Of a stretch of DNA of 64,000 nt, positions 42,227-51,716 are shown piece by piece. Where the stretch lies: positions 94,159 through 158,158 of the forward strand of contig CAJUNR010000001.1 in the NCBI GenBank assembly GCA_910587765.1, given 5' to 3'. Within the stretch, counting starts at the first letter, position 1, and each line of letters opens with the position of its first letter. The position numbers and the translations under genes are program-made. The DNA is from an uncultured Lachnospiraceae bacterium (GTDB taxonomy: Bacteria > Bacillota > Clostridia > Lachnospirales > Lachnospiraceae). The notes below the pieces were generated by a model. The model was not told the DNA's origin. It worked only from the letters and a program-made list of their open reading frames with translations, and ran no database searches.

Positions 42227-45200
42227 TTACTCTGCTCCGTAAAGCGTTTTCAGCTTGTTCAGGTAAGCATATCTTGCCCTTGCTTCGCTTTCGTTCTTGT
42301 CGAACAGCTTCGCAGCTCTCTCCGGATTTGCACGTTTCAGAGCGTTGTAACGTACCTCTCCGTCGAGGAATGCCTGGTAATCTCCGGTCGGCTCCTTGGA
42401 ATCCAGGGAGAACGCGTCCTTGCCTTCTGCGGCAAGCGCCGGATTGTAGCGGAAGCAGTGCCAGTAACCAGCCTCAACCGCAAGCTGCTCCTCGGTCTGA
42501 GCCTTGCTCATGCCCTTCTTGATACCATGGTTGATACACGGAGCGTAAGCGATGATCAGGGACGGTCCCGGATATGCCTCTGCCTCTGCGATGGCCTTCA
42601 CACACTGGTTGAAGTCCGCACCCATGGAGATCTGCGCCACATATACATAACCGTAGCTCATGGCGATGGAAGCCAGGTCTTTCTTCTTGGTGTCTTTACC
42701 GCCGGCTGCGAACTGTGCGATCGCTCCGGTCGGGGTTGCCTTGGAGGACTGTCCGCCGGTGTTGGAGTAAACCTCGGTATCGAATACCATCACGTTGATA
42801 TCCTTGCCGGAAGCCAGCACATGGTCCACGCCGCCGAATCCGATGTCATATGCCCATCCGTCGCCGCCGAAGATCCACTGGGACTTCTTAGCGAGGAATT
42901 CCTTGTCTTTCAGGATTGCCTGCGCCTTGTCGCATCCGCATGCCTCCAGAGCCGCCACCAGCTTGTCCGTTGCCGCTCCGTTGGTTGCGCCGCATGCATA
43001 AGTATCCAGCCACTCCTGAGCCGCCGCTTTCACATCTTCTTTGTCTGCGTTTGCAACAAGATCTTCCACTTTTGCTTTCAGACCGCCGCGGATCGCATTC
43101 TGCGCCAGCAGCATACCATAACCGAACTCAGCCGCATCCTCGAACAGGGAGTTGGACCATGCCGGACCCTGACCCTTCTGGTTCACGGTGTACGGTGTGG
43201 ACGGTGAAGAGTTGCCCCAGATGGAGGAACATCCGGTTGCGTTTGCAATATACATTCTGTCGCCGAAGAGCTGGGTGATCAGTTTTGCGTAAGGTGTCTC
43301 GCCGCAGCCTGCGCATGCGCCTGAGAACTCAAGCAGCGGAGTCTTGAACTGAGATCCCTTTACGGTAGCCTCTTTGAACTTCGCGATCACATCTGCTTTC
43401 TCCGGCAGCGTCACTGCGTAATCGAATGCCGTCTGGCAGCCTGTGTTGGCTTCCATATTCGCCATCTCGATCGCTTTTGCGCCCTTCTTGCCCGGGCAGA
43501 CGTTCACACAGGAACCGCATCCGGTACAGTCGTAAGCAGATACGACGATTGCAAACTTCTTGTCCGGCATACCGGTCATATCCAACATCTGCATTCCTTC
43601 CGGAGCCTTTGCCGCCTCGTCGGCGGTCAGCGCCACCGGACGGATGACTGCGTGCGGGCACACATAGGAACAACGGTTACACTGGATACAGTTCTCCGGA
43701 TTCCATACCGGAATATTCACTGCGATACCGCGCTTCTCGTATGCGGAAGTACCGGACGGAGTCGTGCCGTCCACGTAATCCTTGAACGCGGATACCGGCA
43801 GGCTGTTGCCTTCCTGAGCGGATACTTTTGCCTGAATGTTGTTGACGAAATCAACCGCATCTTTTCTGCCGCTCTCTGCATGGGTCATAGCAAGGCCTTC
43901 GTCTGCTGCGCCCTTCCAGCTGTCCGGAACCTTTACTTCAACGACCTGTTTTGCACCCGCATCGATGGCTGCCCAGTTCTTCTGAACCACATCGTCGCCC
44001 TTACGTCCGTAAGTAGCTTTTGCAGCGGCCTTCATCAGTTCGATCGCCTGCTCCTCCGGAATGATTCCGGTCAGCTTGAAGAATGCGGACTGAAGGATCG
44101 TGTTGATACGGGTCGGGCCCATACCGGTCTCAATACCGATCTTCACACCGTCGATCACATAGAACTTGATGTTGTGGTTTGCAATAAACGCCTTCACCTG
44201 TCCCGGAAGATGCTTCTCAAGCTCCTCCATGTTCCACGGGCAGTTCAGAAGGAACGTACCGCCGTCCACCAGCTCCTGGACCATGTTGTATTTATTCACA
44301 TAAGACGGATTATGACATGCTACAAAGTCCGCCTTATGGATCAGGTACGTAGACTTGATCGGCTTCTTTCCGAAACGCAGGTGGGACATGGTCACACCGC
44401 CGGACTTCTTGGAGTCATAATCAAAGTATGCCTGTGCATACATATCGGTATTGTCACCGATGATCTTGATGGAGTTCTTGTTGGCGCCTACGGTACCGTC
44501 TGCGCCCAGACCCCAGAACTTGCAGTTGGTCGTTCCTTCCGGAGTAGTGACCAGAGGAGCACCGGTCTCAAGAGACAGGTTTGTCACATCGTCCACGATA
44601 CCGATGGTGAATTTCTGCTTCGTCGTGTTGTCGTAAACTGCAACGATCTGTGCCGGCGTGGTATCCTTGGAACCAAGGCCGTAACGTCCGGTAAAGATCG
44701 GCGTATCGTTGAACTTCGTTCCCTTCAGGGCTGCAACCACATCCAGGTACAGCGGCTCGCCAAGCGCGCCCGGCTCTTTCGTTCTGTCAAGAACCGTAAT
44801 CTGCTTTACAGAATCCGGAATTGCCTCGATCAGAGCCTCTGCGCTGAACGGACGGTACAGACGTACTTTCACAACGCCGACTTTCCGGCCTGCTGCCATC
44901 AGGTAGTCGATGGTCTCCTCGATGGTATCGCATACGGAACCCATGGCGATGATCACCTTTTCCGCATCCGGAGCACCGTAGTAGTTGAATAATTTATAAT
45001 TGGTTCCGATCTTCGCGTTGACCTTGTCCATGTACTCCTGAACGATTGCCGGAAGCGCATCGTAATACGGATTGCATGCCTCGCGTGCCTGGAAGAAGAT
45101 ATCCGGGTTCTGAGCGGAACCTCTCTGGCACGGATGGTTCGGATTCAGCGCGTCTTTTCTGTACGCGTCGATGGCATCCATATCCACCATATCCTTCAGA

Positions 45201-45769
45201 TCCTCGTAATCCCACTGCTCGATCTTCTGGATCTCATGGGAGGTACGGAATCCGTCGAAGAAATTGATGAACGGAAGACGTCCCTTGATGGCTGCGCAGT
45301 GCGCTACCGGAGTCAGGTCCATAACTTCCTGTACGCTGGACTCGCAGAGCATCGCCGCACCGGTCTGGCGGCATGCATATACATCAGAGTGATCTCCGAA
45401 AATCGACAGTGCATGGCTTGCCAGTGCACGTGCGGATACGTTGAAGACGCCCGGAAGTCTCTCGCCTGCCACTTTGTACAGGTTCGGGATCATCAGCAGG
45501 AGACCCTGGGAAGCAGTAAACGTGGTCGTAAGAGCGCCTGCTGCCAGAGAGCCGTGTACAGCACCTGCCGCACCTGCCTCAGACTGCATCTCGGTCACCT
45601 GTACGGTCTGTCCGAAAATGTTCGTCCTTCCCTGGGTTGCCCACTCATCTGTCGCTTCTGCCATGACAGATGACGGTGTGATCGGATAGATTGCCGCAAC
45701 GTCGGAATATGCATAAGATGCATGAGCCGCTGCATGGTTTCCATCCATGGTTTTCATTTTTCTGGCCAT
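42227..45769 (-). CDS. nifJ: Pyruvate:ferredoxin (flavodoxin) oxidoreductase
   Basis: 1180 residues, the full single-chain enzyme. N-terminal pyrimidine-binding domain (MDGNHAAAHASYAYSDVAAIYP as its opening, only partly quoted), domains II and III, two 4Fe-4S motifs (CIQCNRCSYVCPH; CTGCGSCVNVCPG), a proximal-cluster cysteine region (CAGCGETPYAKL) and the thiamine-diphosphate domain (GDGWAYDIGFGG; SNTGGQSSKATP). It converts pyruvate to acetyl-CoA and CO2, reducing ferredoxin, the central step of anaerobic fermentation, and can feed the ferredoxin-nitroreductases. AGGAGG precedes the ATG; single-gene transcript with own promoter and terminator. Confidence 0.98.
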   Translation of the reverse strand: MARKMKTMDGNHAAAHASYAYSDVAAIYPITPSSVMAEATDEWATQGRTNIFGQTVQVTEMQSEAGAAGAVHGSLAAGALTTTFTASQGLLLMIPNLYKVAGERLPGVFNVSARALASHALSIFGDHSDVYACRQTGAAMLCESSVQEVMDLTPVAHCAAIKGRLPFINFFDGFRTSHEIQKIEQWDYEDLKDMVDMDAIDAYRKDALNPNHPCQRGSAQNPDIFFQAREACNPYYDALPAIVQEYMDKVNAKIGTNYKLFNYYGAPDAEKVIIAMGSVCDTIEETIDYLMAAGRKVGVVKVRLYRPFSAEALIEAIPDSVKQITVLDRTKEPGALGEPLYLDVVAALKGTKFNDTPIFTGRYGLGSKDTTPAQIVAVYDNTTKQKFTIGIVDDVTNLSLETGAPLVTTPEGTTNCKFWGLGADGTVGANKNSIKIIGDNTDMYAQAYFDYDSKKSGGVTMSHLRFGKKPIKSTYLIHKADFVACHNPSYVNKYNMVQELVDGGTFLLNCPWNMEELEKHLPGQVKAFIANHNIKFYVIDGVKIGIETGMGPTRINTILQSAFFKLTGIIPEEQAIELMKAAAKATYGRKGDDVVQKNWAAIDAGAKQVVEVKVPDSWKGAADEGLAMTHAESGRKDAVDFVNNIQAKVSAQEGNSLPVSAFKDYVDGTTPSGTSAYEKRGIAVNIPVWNPENCIQCNRCSYVCPHAVIRPVALTADEAAKAPEGMQMLDMTGMPDKKFAIVVSAYDCTGCGSCVNVCPGKKGAKAIEMANMEANTGCQTAFDYAVTLPEKADVIAKFKEATVKGSQFKTPLLEFSGACAGCGETPYAKLITQLFGDRMYIANATGCSSIWGNSSPSTPYTVNQKGQGPAWSNSLFEDAAEFGYGMLLAQNAIRGGLKAKVEDLVANADKEDVKAAAQEWLDTYACGATNGAATDKLVAALEACGCDKAQAILKDKEFLAKKSQWIFGGDGWAYDIGFGGVDHVLASGKDINVMVFDTEVYSNTGGQSSKATPTGAIAQFAAGGKDTKKKDLASIAMSYGYVYVAQISMGADFNQCVKAIAEAEAYPGPSLIIAYAPCINHGIKKGMSKAQTEEQLAVEAGYWHCFRYNPALAAEGKDAFSLDSKEPTGDYQAFLDGEVRYNALKRANPERAAKLFDKNESEARARYAYLNKLKTLYGAE

Positions 45770-45882
45770 TTTGTTATTCCTCCTCTTTAAATATCAATAA
45801 GACCTTTTATTTATAACAACTGAAAGCCCTACATCCGACCTTCAGGTGTTTTCCCTGTAAGCAGTTCTTATCATACGGACTT

Positions 45883-45911
45883 ATTTTATCACATATTAAA
45901 CGGATTGTCCA
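45883..45911 (-). promoter_or_regulatory. Promoter of the PFOR gene
   Basis: Minus strand TGGACA (45911-45906), 17-base spacer, TAAAAT (45888-45883), about 115 bases before the start codon. Confidence 0.65.
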
Positions 45912-45958
45912 TTTTGGATTTCAAAATTTATACTTTATTTTGAGATTCCGGTAACCGA

Positions 45959-47155
45959 TCAGAGGGTATCGGAACCGTTACTGATTCTCGCCACCCCGCT
46001 CCTTCTGGCCGCCTCGGCTACGGCCGCCGCCACCGCCTTTCCTACTCTGGGGTCAAAAGCCCTGGGAATGATGTAATCCTCGCTCAGCTCCTCCTCCGTG
46101 ATCAGCTCTGCCAGCGCTTTGGCGGCCGCCAGCTTCATCTCGTCGTTGATATCGCTGGCGCGCACGTCGAACGCCCCGCGGAAGATTCCCGGGAACGCCA
46201 GCACATTGTTGATCTGATTCGGGAAATCACTCCTGCCGGTGGAAACCACTCTCGCGCCTCCCGCCTTCGCCTCGTCGGGGAAAATCTCCGGGGTCGGATT
46301 CGCGCAGGCGAAGATCACCGCGTCCCTGTTCATGGTTTTGACCATCTCCGTCGTCACCATCTTCGGCGCGCTGACGCCGATAAATACGTCGGCTCCCGCC
46401 AGCATGTCCGCCAGCGTCCCCTGCCTCTTCTGCCTGTTCGTCCGGCGCGCCATCTCCTCCTTCACCGGATTCATACCCTTTTCACGCCCTTCATAGATCG
46501 CGCCGTTGCGGTCGCACAGCGTAATATCTGCAAAACCGGCGGTCAGAAGCAGACGCGTGATGGAGATCGCCGCCGCGCCGGCTCCGTTGACCACCACCCG
46601 GACGTCCTCCTTTTTCTTGCCCACCACTTTCAGAGCGTTGGTCAGGCCGGCAAGCGTGATGATCGCCGTTCCGTGCTGGTCGTCGTGAAAAATGGGGATG
46701 TCGCATTTTTCCTTTAATTTCTTCTCGATCTCAAAACATCTGGGCGCCGAGATATCCTCCAGATTCACCCCCGCAAAACTGCCGGAGATCAGATAGATGG
46801 TGTTGACAATCTCGTCCACATCCTTGCTCTTAATGCACAGCGGAAAGGCATCCACGTCTCCGAACGCCTTGAAAAGCACGCACTTTCCCTCCATCACCGG
46901 CATCCCGGCCTCCGGACCGATATCGCCCAGACCCAGAACCGCGCTTCCGTCCGTCACCACCAGGCACAGGTTATGACGCCTTGTCAGCTCATAGCTTTTT
47001 TCTATATCTTTCTGAATCTCCAGACAGGGCTGAGCAACTCCCGGCGTATACGCCAGCGACAGATCATCTTTCGTCGACACCGGAACCGTCGCCACGACTT
47101 CGATCTTGCCTTTCCACTCCCCGTGAAGTTTTAATGATTCTTTTGCATAGTCCAT
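45959..47155 (-). CDS. NAD(P)-dependent malic enzyme
   Basis: 398 residues, the short bacterial form. Conserved stretches: LAYTPGVAQPCLEI near the substrate Tyr, the metal-binding IFHDDQHGTAIITLAGL, and NGAGAAAISITRLL for the dinucleotide. It decarboxylates malate to pyruvate, which PFOR (next gene downstream) then oxidises, so the two neighbours are metabolically linked though separately transcribed. AGGAGG precedes the ATG. Coenzyme preference cannot be read. Confidence 0.95.
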   Translation of the reverse strand: MDYAKESLKLHGEWKGKIEVVATVPVSTKDDLSLAYTPGVAQPCLEIQKDIEKSYELTRRHNLCLVVTDGSAVLGLGDIGPEAGMPVMEGKCVLFKAFGDVDAFPLCIKSKDVDEIVNTIYLISGSFAGVNLEDISAPRCFEIEKKLKEKCDIPIFHDDQHGTAIITLAGLTNALKVVGKKKEDVRVVVNGAGAAAISITRLLLTAGFADITLCDRNGAIYEGREKGMNPVKEEMARRTNRQKRQGTLADMLAGADVFIGVSAPKMVTTEMVKTMNRDAVIFACANPTPEIFPDEAKAGGARVVSTGRSDFPNQINNVLAFPGIFRGAFDVRASDINDEMKLAAAKALAELITEEELSEDYIIPRAFDPRVGKAVAAAVAEAARRSGVARISNGSDTL

Positions 47156-47325
47156 ACTTTATTCCTCCTGGTTCTATTGTTCTTCCTATTCTATTCTCAT
47201 CCAAAATCATACCGTTTTCCGGCAAAATGTCAATCCCTGTTTCTCCCGAACGGCATCTTTTTCCGAAAAAAACAGTAACAGTTCAGGCAACATGTTACCG
47301 TTCGTACCTGCGCCGGTTTCAGCCT

Positions 47326-47456
47326 GATGCGGGCAGATGCTCCTGAAAGACCCATTGAAGGGCGCCGGTCCTTAGGCGCGGTTCTTTCGCGCCTTAGTAC
47401 CGCTGCGTCCCTTCATTAAGCGCGAGCGGGGTCTGGAAGGAGCATCTGCCCGCATC
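47326..47456 (-). ncRNA. 131-bp structured repeat, copy 1 (probable folded RNA or palindromic element)
   Basis: Outer arms GATGCGGGCAGATGCTCC (47326-47343) and GGAGCATCTGCCCGCATC (47439-47456) pair perfectly over 18 bp. Inside are AGACCC/GGGTCT, TGAAGGG/CCCTTCA, CGC/GCG, CGGT/ACCG and a GGCGCG/CGCGCC hairpin, in nested order. 123 of 131 bases match the copy at 54917-55047, and every difference preserves pairing on the minus strand. It lies between the MATE and malic enzyme genes. Strand is inferred from G-U wobbles. Confidence 0.65.
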
Positions 47457-47526
47457 GGGCGTCCGGGTGCATAGATGTGAAAAGCAACCGCAGATCTGCC
47501 GGAACGGTTACAAAAACCGCGCCCTC

Positions 47527-48861
47527 CTACCGCGTCACATCTTTTAACCATACCTTCGACCGGTATCTCCACGCCGCAAAGGGCAGCTTGATAAATTCGT
47601 CCAGCATCAGCAGCGCAAAGACGGCTTTCACCGGAAGGCGCAGGACAAACGCTCCGATCCAGCCCATGAAAATCGAGCCGACCCACAGCGCGCAGCCTTC
47701 CAGAATCAAACCGAACCTCGTATCGCCGCCGGCTCTCAACACCCCGACAATGACCGGGCAGGTCACCGACTGGCACAGATTATAGACCGCCAGTACCGTC
47801 AGCATGAACAGAAGATAGCCTCTGGCTTCCGCTCCCAGCGTCAGTGCGTCCGTGATCGCATGCCGGAGGGAAAACATCACCGCGCTGGCGCAGGACGTCA
47901 CAAAGATGCTCAGCAGGACCATTCTTCTGGCGCAGAGTTCCGCCTCATCCAGCTTTTTCTCCCCGATGGCCTTCCCCACCAGCACACTGGTGGCGGCGGA
48001 CAGTCCGATGCTCATCACCATCACCAGCTCGCGGATCACGCGGACCACGGAGTTGGCCGCTGCGGCAGGGCTCCCCATCTGTCCGAGAATCGCCGCGTTG
48101 GCCGACATTCCCGCGCCCCAGAGTGTCTCGTTCAGCACAACCGGAATCGACAGAATCAGAAAATCTTTCAGCAGCAGACCGTCCCAGCGGAAAAAATATT
48201 CCCGCCGGATCTGTACCTGCCGGTTGATTCTCTGCATATAAAAGACGACGAGCACAAATTCCAGGCAGCGGGACAGCAGCGTGGCAAGCGCCGCTCCCTG
48301 CACCCCCATCGCAGGAAGGCCCAGAAGTCCGAAGATAAAGACCGCGTTCATCGTCACATTGGCCACCAGAGAACAGGCAAAAACCGCCGTCCCGATCTTC
48401 GCCCGCTCGATGCTGCGCATCAGATACAGATAGCCGGTGCAGAACGCCGACAGCGGATAGCTGAAGGCTACAATCCGCAGATAGGAAGCTCCGCCTTCGA
48501 TGACCTCCTGTTCCGAAGAAAAGACGTGCATGAGCGCTCCCGGAAAAAATTCCGCCGCCAGAAAGAAGACCGTTCCCGCCGTCAGCGCGAAGCAGAGCGT
48601 CATGCTGAACACCTTCTCTATCGTCTTCAGATCTTTCTTTCCCCAGTACTGCGCCGTCAGAACCGACGCTCCCGAAGTCATGCCGAAAATCATCAGGCTC
48701 ATGACAAACTGTACCTGCCCCGCCAGAGAACCGCTGGAAAGCGCCGTCTCCCCGACCTTTCCAAGCATCACCACATCCGCCGTCGTCACCGCCGTGTTGA
48801 TCAGATTCTGCAGAGCAATCGGAAATGCCAGACCAAATACAATTTTCAAAAATTCCTTCAT
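47527..48861 (-). CDS. MATE-family efflux transporter
   Basis: 444 residues with about twelve membrane helices in two halves, opening FLKIVFGLAFPIALQNLINT; the NorM/DinF-type motif region GQVQFVMSLMIFGMTSG and the second-half repeat MSIGLSAATSVLVGKAIGE fit MATE exporters. It would expel cationic drugs or metabolites in exchange for Na+ or H+. 50 bases from the divergent PHP gene. The structured 131-bp repeat follows its end. Confidence 0.94.
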   Translation of the reverse strand: MKEFLKIVFGLAFPIALQNLINTAVTTADVVMLGKVGETALSSGSLAGQVQFVMSLMIFGMTSGASVLTAQYWGKKDLKTIEKVFSMTLCFALTAGTVFFLAAEFFPGALMHVFSSEQEVIEGGASYLRIVAFSYPLSAFCTGYLYLMRSIERAKIGTAVFACSLVANVTMNAVFIFGLLGLPAMGVQGAALATLLSRCLEFVLVVFYMQRINRQVQIRREYFFRWDGLLLKDFLILSIPVVLNETLWGAGMSANAAILGQMGSPAAAANSVVRVIRELVMVMSIGLSAATSVLVGKAIGEKKLDEAELCARRMVLLSIFVTSCASAVMFSLRHAITDALTLGAEARGYLLFMLTVLAVYNLCQSVTCPVIVGVLRAGGDTRFGLILEGCALWVGSIFMGWIGAFVLRLPVKAVFALLMLDEFIKLPFAAWRYRSKVWLKDVTR

Positions 48862-48910
48862 ATGCTATACTCTTTCTATACAGTAAAAATACATCAGGAG
48901 GCTGATCACC

Positions 48911-49768
48911 ATGAAAACCATCGACCTGCACGTTCATTCCTGCTGTTCCGACGGCTCTTTCACTCCGGAGGAACTGGTCGCGCTGGCGCAGTCCGCCGGC
49001 CTGTCCGCCTTCGCCCTCACCGACCATGACACGACCGACGGCATCGGGCAGGCGCTTTTGGCGGCGGAAGGCTCCGGGCTGGAAGTCGTACCGGGCATCG
49101 AATTTTCCACAAGATGGCTCCACCGGGATATCCATATTCTCGGTTATTATATTGATTACCGCGCGCAGTCCTTTCAGGAAACGCTGCACGGATTCCTTGC
49201 GGCCCGGGACGTCCGCAACCGGCAGATGTGCGAACGCATCCGGGAACAGACCGGAATCCCCATCACCGTAGAAACGCTCAGCGGATATTTCCCGGACGCG
49301 GTCATCACCCGCGCGCATATGGCGGCGTGGCTTGCGGACATGGACTATGTGGAGACACGGGCTGTCGCCTTTGACAAATATCTCGGCGAGCACGCTCCCT
49401 GCTTTGTTCCCAAAACCCAAGTGACGCCCGAAGATGCAATCCGCCTGATCCGCTCTCACGGCGGAATACCGGTGCTGGCGCATCCGCTCCTGTACGCCCT
49501 CTCCAAAAAGCAGCTCCGCCAGCTCGTCGGAAGTCTGAAGGAAAGCGGCCTTAAAGGCATCGAAGCCGTCTATGTCCTGAACCGCGGTTCCGACGAAGCC
49601 TTCGTGCGCTCCCTCGCAGAACAGTACGGGCTTCTTGTCACCGGCGGTTCCGATTTTCACGGAAAAAACAAGCCGCATATCGCCCTTGGAACCGGGATCA
49701 AACAGAGCCTCGCCGTTCCTTATGAGCTTCTCGAAGAGCTGAAAGCGGCCGGAGGCATCGGGCGATGA
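48911..49768 (+). CDS. PHP-domain phosphoesterase (RNase AM/TrpH-like)
   Basis: 285 residues. Metal ligands of the PHP domain: His7 and His9 in DLHVHS, Asp14, Asp38 and His39 in ALTDHDTTDG, Glu in PGIEFS, and His residues in GGIPVLAHPLL and VTGGSDFHGKNKPH. Relatives hydrolyse 3',5'-bisphosphates or trim RNA 5' ends (E. coli YciV). Insert from about 100 to 170 is normal for the family. AGGAGG precedes the ATG. The only plus-strand gene between 27.5 and 55 kb. Confidence 0.92.
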   Translation: MKTIDLHVHSCCSDGSFTPEELVALAQSAGLSAFALTDHDTTDGIGQALLAAEGSGLEVVPGIEFSTRWLHRDIHILGYYIDYRAQSFQETLHGFLAARDVRNRQMCERIREQTGIPITVETLSGYFPDAVITRAHMAAWLADMDYVETRAVAFDKYLGEHAPCFVPKTQVTPEDAIRLIRSHGGIPVLAHPLLYALSKKQLRQLVGSLKESGLKGIEAVYVLNRGSDEAFVRSLAEQYGLLVTGGSDFHGKNKPHIALGTGIKQSLAVPYELLEELKAAGGIGR

Positions 49769-49788
49769 CTTTCCTGCGCCCGCACCGC

Positions 49789-50919
49789 TTAGTAATTTCC
49801 GAGAATTTTAAAGTTCACGGCCTCTTCCATAATTCCCCGAACGGCATTTTTCACCGCGCTGTCATTTAAGTTGCCGTCAAAATCCACGAAGAAATGGTAC
49901 TCCCAGTTGTGCTCCGGGATCGGCCTGGATTCGATCTTGCACATATTGAGATCGTTGTAAATGATGTGCGAGAGAATATTGTAAAGACTCCCGCTCTTGT
50001 GCGGCAGTTCAAAACAGATGCTCACCTTTTTGGCATCCTTTTCGTACATCCTGCGGTTGGTGACGATGATGAAACGGGTGGAATTCAGGCGGTTGTGATT
50101 CAGCGGCATCTTCAGCACCGCAAGTCCGTGGTGCTTTGCCGCCGCCACGCTTCCGATGGCCGCCTGCGTCCTGTCCTGATCTTCCGCCACCTTCCTGGCC
50201 GCCATGGCCGTATTGGCAACCGGTGCCTGCTTCCATCCCTGCTGCTGTTCCAGATAGACAGAACACTGCATCAGCGCCTGCGGATGCGAGTAGACGGTCC
50301 TGATATCGGAGAGCTTCGTCCCCGGGATTCCCAGAAGCGCGTGATCAATCTTCAGAATCTGCTCTCCCACGATATAATTCTCATATTCTTCCAGGAGGTC
50401 GTAGATGTCGTTTACTTCTCCGGCAGACGAATTTTCAATCGGAAGCACCGCATAATCCGCCATTCCTTCCTTGATCGCCTCCATGCACCCTCTCCAACTG
50501 TCCATATGGAAGATGTTCACATCTTCTCCGAAATACTGAAGCGCCGCCTCATGCTGGTAAGCGCCTTCCACGCCCTGATAGACCACCCGGCAGTGCCTGC
50601 GGTCGATCTTCTCGACCTGCGTAAAAGGCAGGCTGCCCGACACGCCTTCCTGTTCCAGCAACTGATACTGCAGTTTTCTGCTCATGGACATGATCTGCTG
50701 GAACAGCTCCTGCACCCCGTGCCGGTTGAACTCATTATGCGCCAGGCTGCCCAGAGTCTCCAGCTTCTCCAGCTCCCGCCCGCGGTCCAGAACCTTTCTG
50801 CCGTTGGCAATCTTGTACTCCGCCACCTGCCTGCAGATTTCCATCCGCTCTTCAAACAACCGCACAATCTCCCGGTCGATTCCGTCGATCTGATCGCGCA
50901 GTTTTAATAAATCCGTCAT
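49789..50919 (-). CDS. pheA: Bifunctional chorismate mutase/prephenate dehydratase
   Basis: 376 residues from the ATG behind GGAGGAG; a frame extending to 50970 covers the truncated PIN gene's end. Chorismate mutase (about 1-85, LRDQIDGIDREIVRLFEERM partly quoted), prephenate dehydratase (about 110-290, VVYQGVEGAYQHEAAL, with the catalytic Thr-Arg-Phe in NSTRFIIV) and a C-terminal ACT domain for phenylalanine feedback (ELPHKSGSLYNIL; IESRPIPEHNWEY). It turns chorismate into phenylpyruvate. It follows the truncated PIN gene closely; upstream and same strand is folC beyond the kinase block. Confidence 0.97.
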   Translation of the reverse strand: MTDLLKLRDQIDGIDREIVRLFEERMEICRQVAEYKIANGRKVLDRGRELEKLETLGSLAHNEFNRHGVQELFQQIMSMSRKLQYQLLEQEGVSGSLPFTQVEKIDRRHCRVVYQGVEGAYQHEAALQYFGEDVNIFHMDSWRGCMEAIKEGMADYAVLPIENSSAGEVNDIYDLLEEYENYIVGEQILKIDHALLGIPGTKLSDIRTVYSHPQALMQCSVYLEQQQGWKQAPVANTAMAARKVAEDQDRTQAAIGSVAAAKHHGLAVLKMPLNHNRLNSTRFIIVTNRRMYEKDAKKVSICFELPHKSGSLYNILSHIIYNDLNMCKIESRPIPEHNWEYHFFVDFDGNLNDSAVKNAVRGIMEEAVNFKILGNY

Positions 50920-51283
50920 TTTCTGTCTCTCCTCCGTCTTTGAATATCTGCCGGTTATTTCCATGATCAAAGAACCGGTACTGCAGCCGTTTCATTGCCT
51001 CCACCCGTTTATTCTTCCATTTTTTACGTCCTGTTTTAAAATATCTTTCTGTACATCTTGCTTTGTTTTCTCCGATAATCCGGTCACATGGCTGCCAGCC
51101 TCCCTGCTCCCCTCTGGCATATTTTCCCATCACAGACATAATCTCGATCTTTGTGATCTCGGAAATAAAACATTCATTTCTTCGTATCGTATTCGTATCA
51201 AATTTCTTTCCGGTGACAGGAATCCCCGCTATATCACATAAAATCTCCCAAAACACATTGGTATCTATTAAATATTTTTTCAT
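50852..51283 (-). pseudogene. Truncated PIN-domain (VapC-like) gene
   Basis: From the ATG with GAGGAACC upstream the frame reads MKKYLIDTNVFWEILCDIAG, with the first PIN aspartate in IDTN and a glutamate in ISEITKIEIMSVMGKYA. The expected C-terminal half with the last two acidic residues is missing: after about 110 residues the frame enters the pheA leader and coding region and loses protein character. It follows the receiver gene by 10 bases, the third member of a kinase-receiver-PIN operon. Loss of catalytic residues suggests an inactive RNase; a shortened non-catalytic form cannot be excluded. Confidence 0.55.
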
Positions 51284-51293
51284 ACGGTTCCTC

Positions 51294-51716
51294 TTAATCA
51301 ACAGGAATTTCTTCAATTCCCTCAAACAGTTTTTTTACCCCTTCTTCATCCAGCGGCTCCAGTTTTTCTCTGATTTTATCAATCAATTCCTGTAATTCCG
51401 CAGAAGGACCTTTATTGATATATCCATCAATTCCAAGATTGGTTAATCCTTTTATTTCATCAAAATCCTTGTAATTTGTATAAATAATTACATATACATA
51501 GGGATCTCTCTGCCGGATTTCTTTTAATACCTCTTCCCCTGTCATTTTCGGCATTTTCAGATCAAGCAGCACAAGATCATACGTACTCTCTTTAAACATC
51601 TCCAGTCCTGCTTCCCCGTCTTCTGCAATGTCCGCCTTATAACCATATAATTCCAGGGCTTCTTTCACCGGTCCGGATGTACCCTTCTCGTCTTCTACAA
51701 TCAAAATTTTATACAC
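51294..51716 (-). CDS. Stand-alone response regulator receiver
   Basis: 140 residues. Receiver with VEDEKG, phosphoacceptor Asp52 in LVLLDLKMPKMTG and a Lys near GYINKGPS. No DNA-binding domain; the C-terminal 30 residues are acidic (EPLDEEGVKKLFEGIEEI). It overlaps the kinase stop by eight bases and is 10 bases before the PIN gene, so it is probably a protein-contact switch for that partner. Confidence 0.92.
   Translation of the reverse strand: MYKILIVEDEKGTSGPVKEALELYGYKADIAEDGEAGLEMFKESTYDLVLLDLKMPKMTGEEVLKEIRQRDPYVYVIIYTNYKDFDEIKGLTNLGIDGYINKGPSAELQELIDKIREKLEPLDEEGVKKLFEGIEEIPVD

Noticed and set aside
47945..49678. 577-codon minus-strand frame spanning MATE and PHP genes
   Set aside because: It crosses two good genes in the wrong frame or strand and has no start signal or domain.
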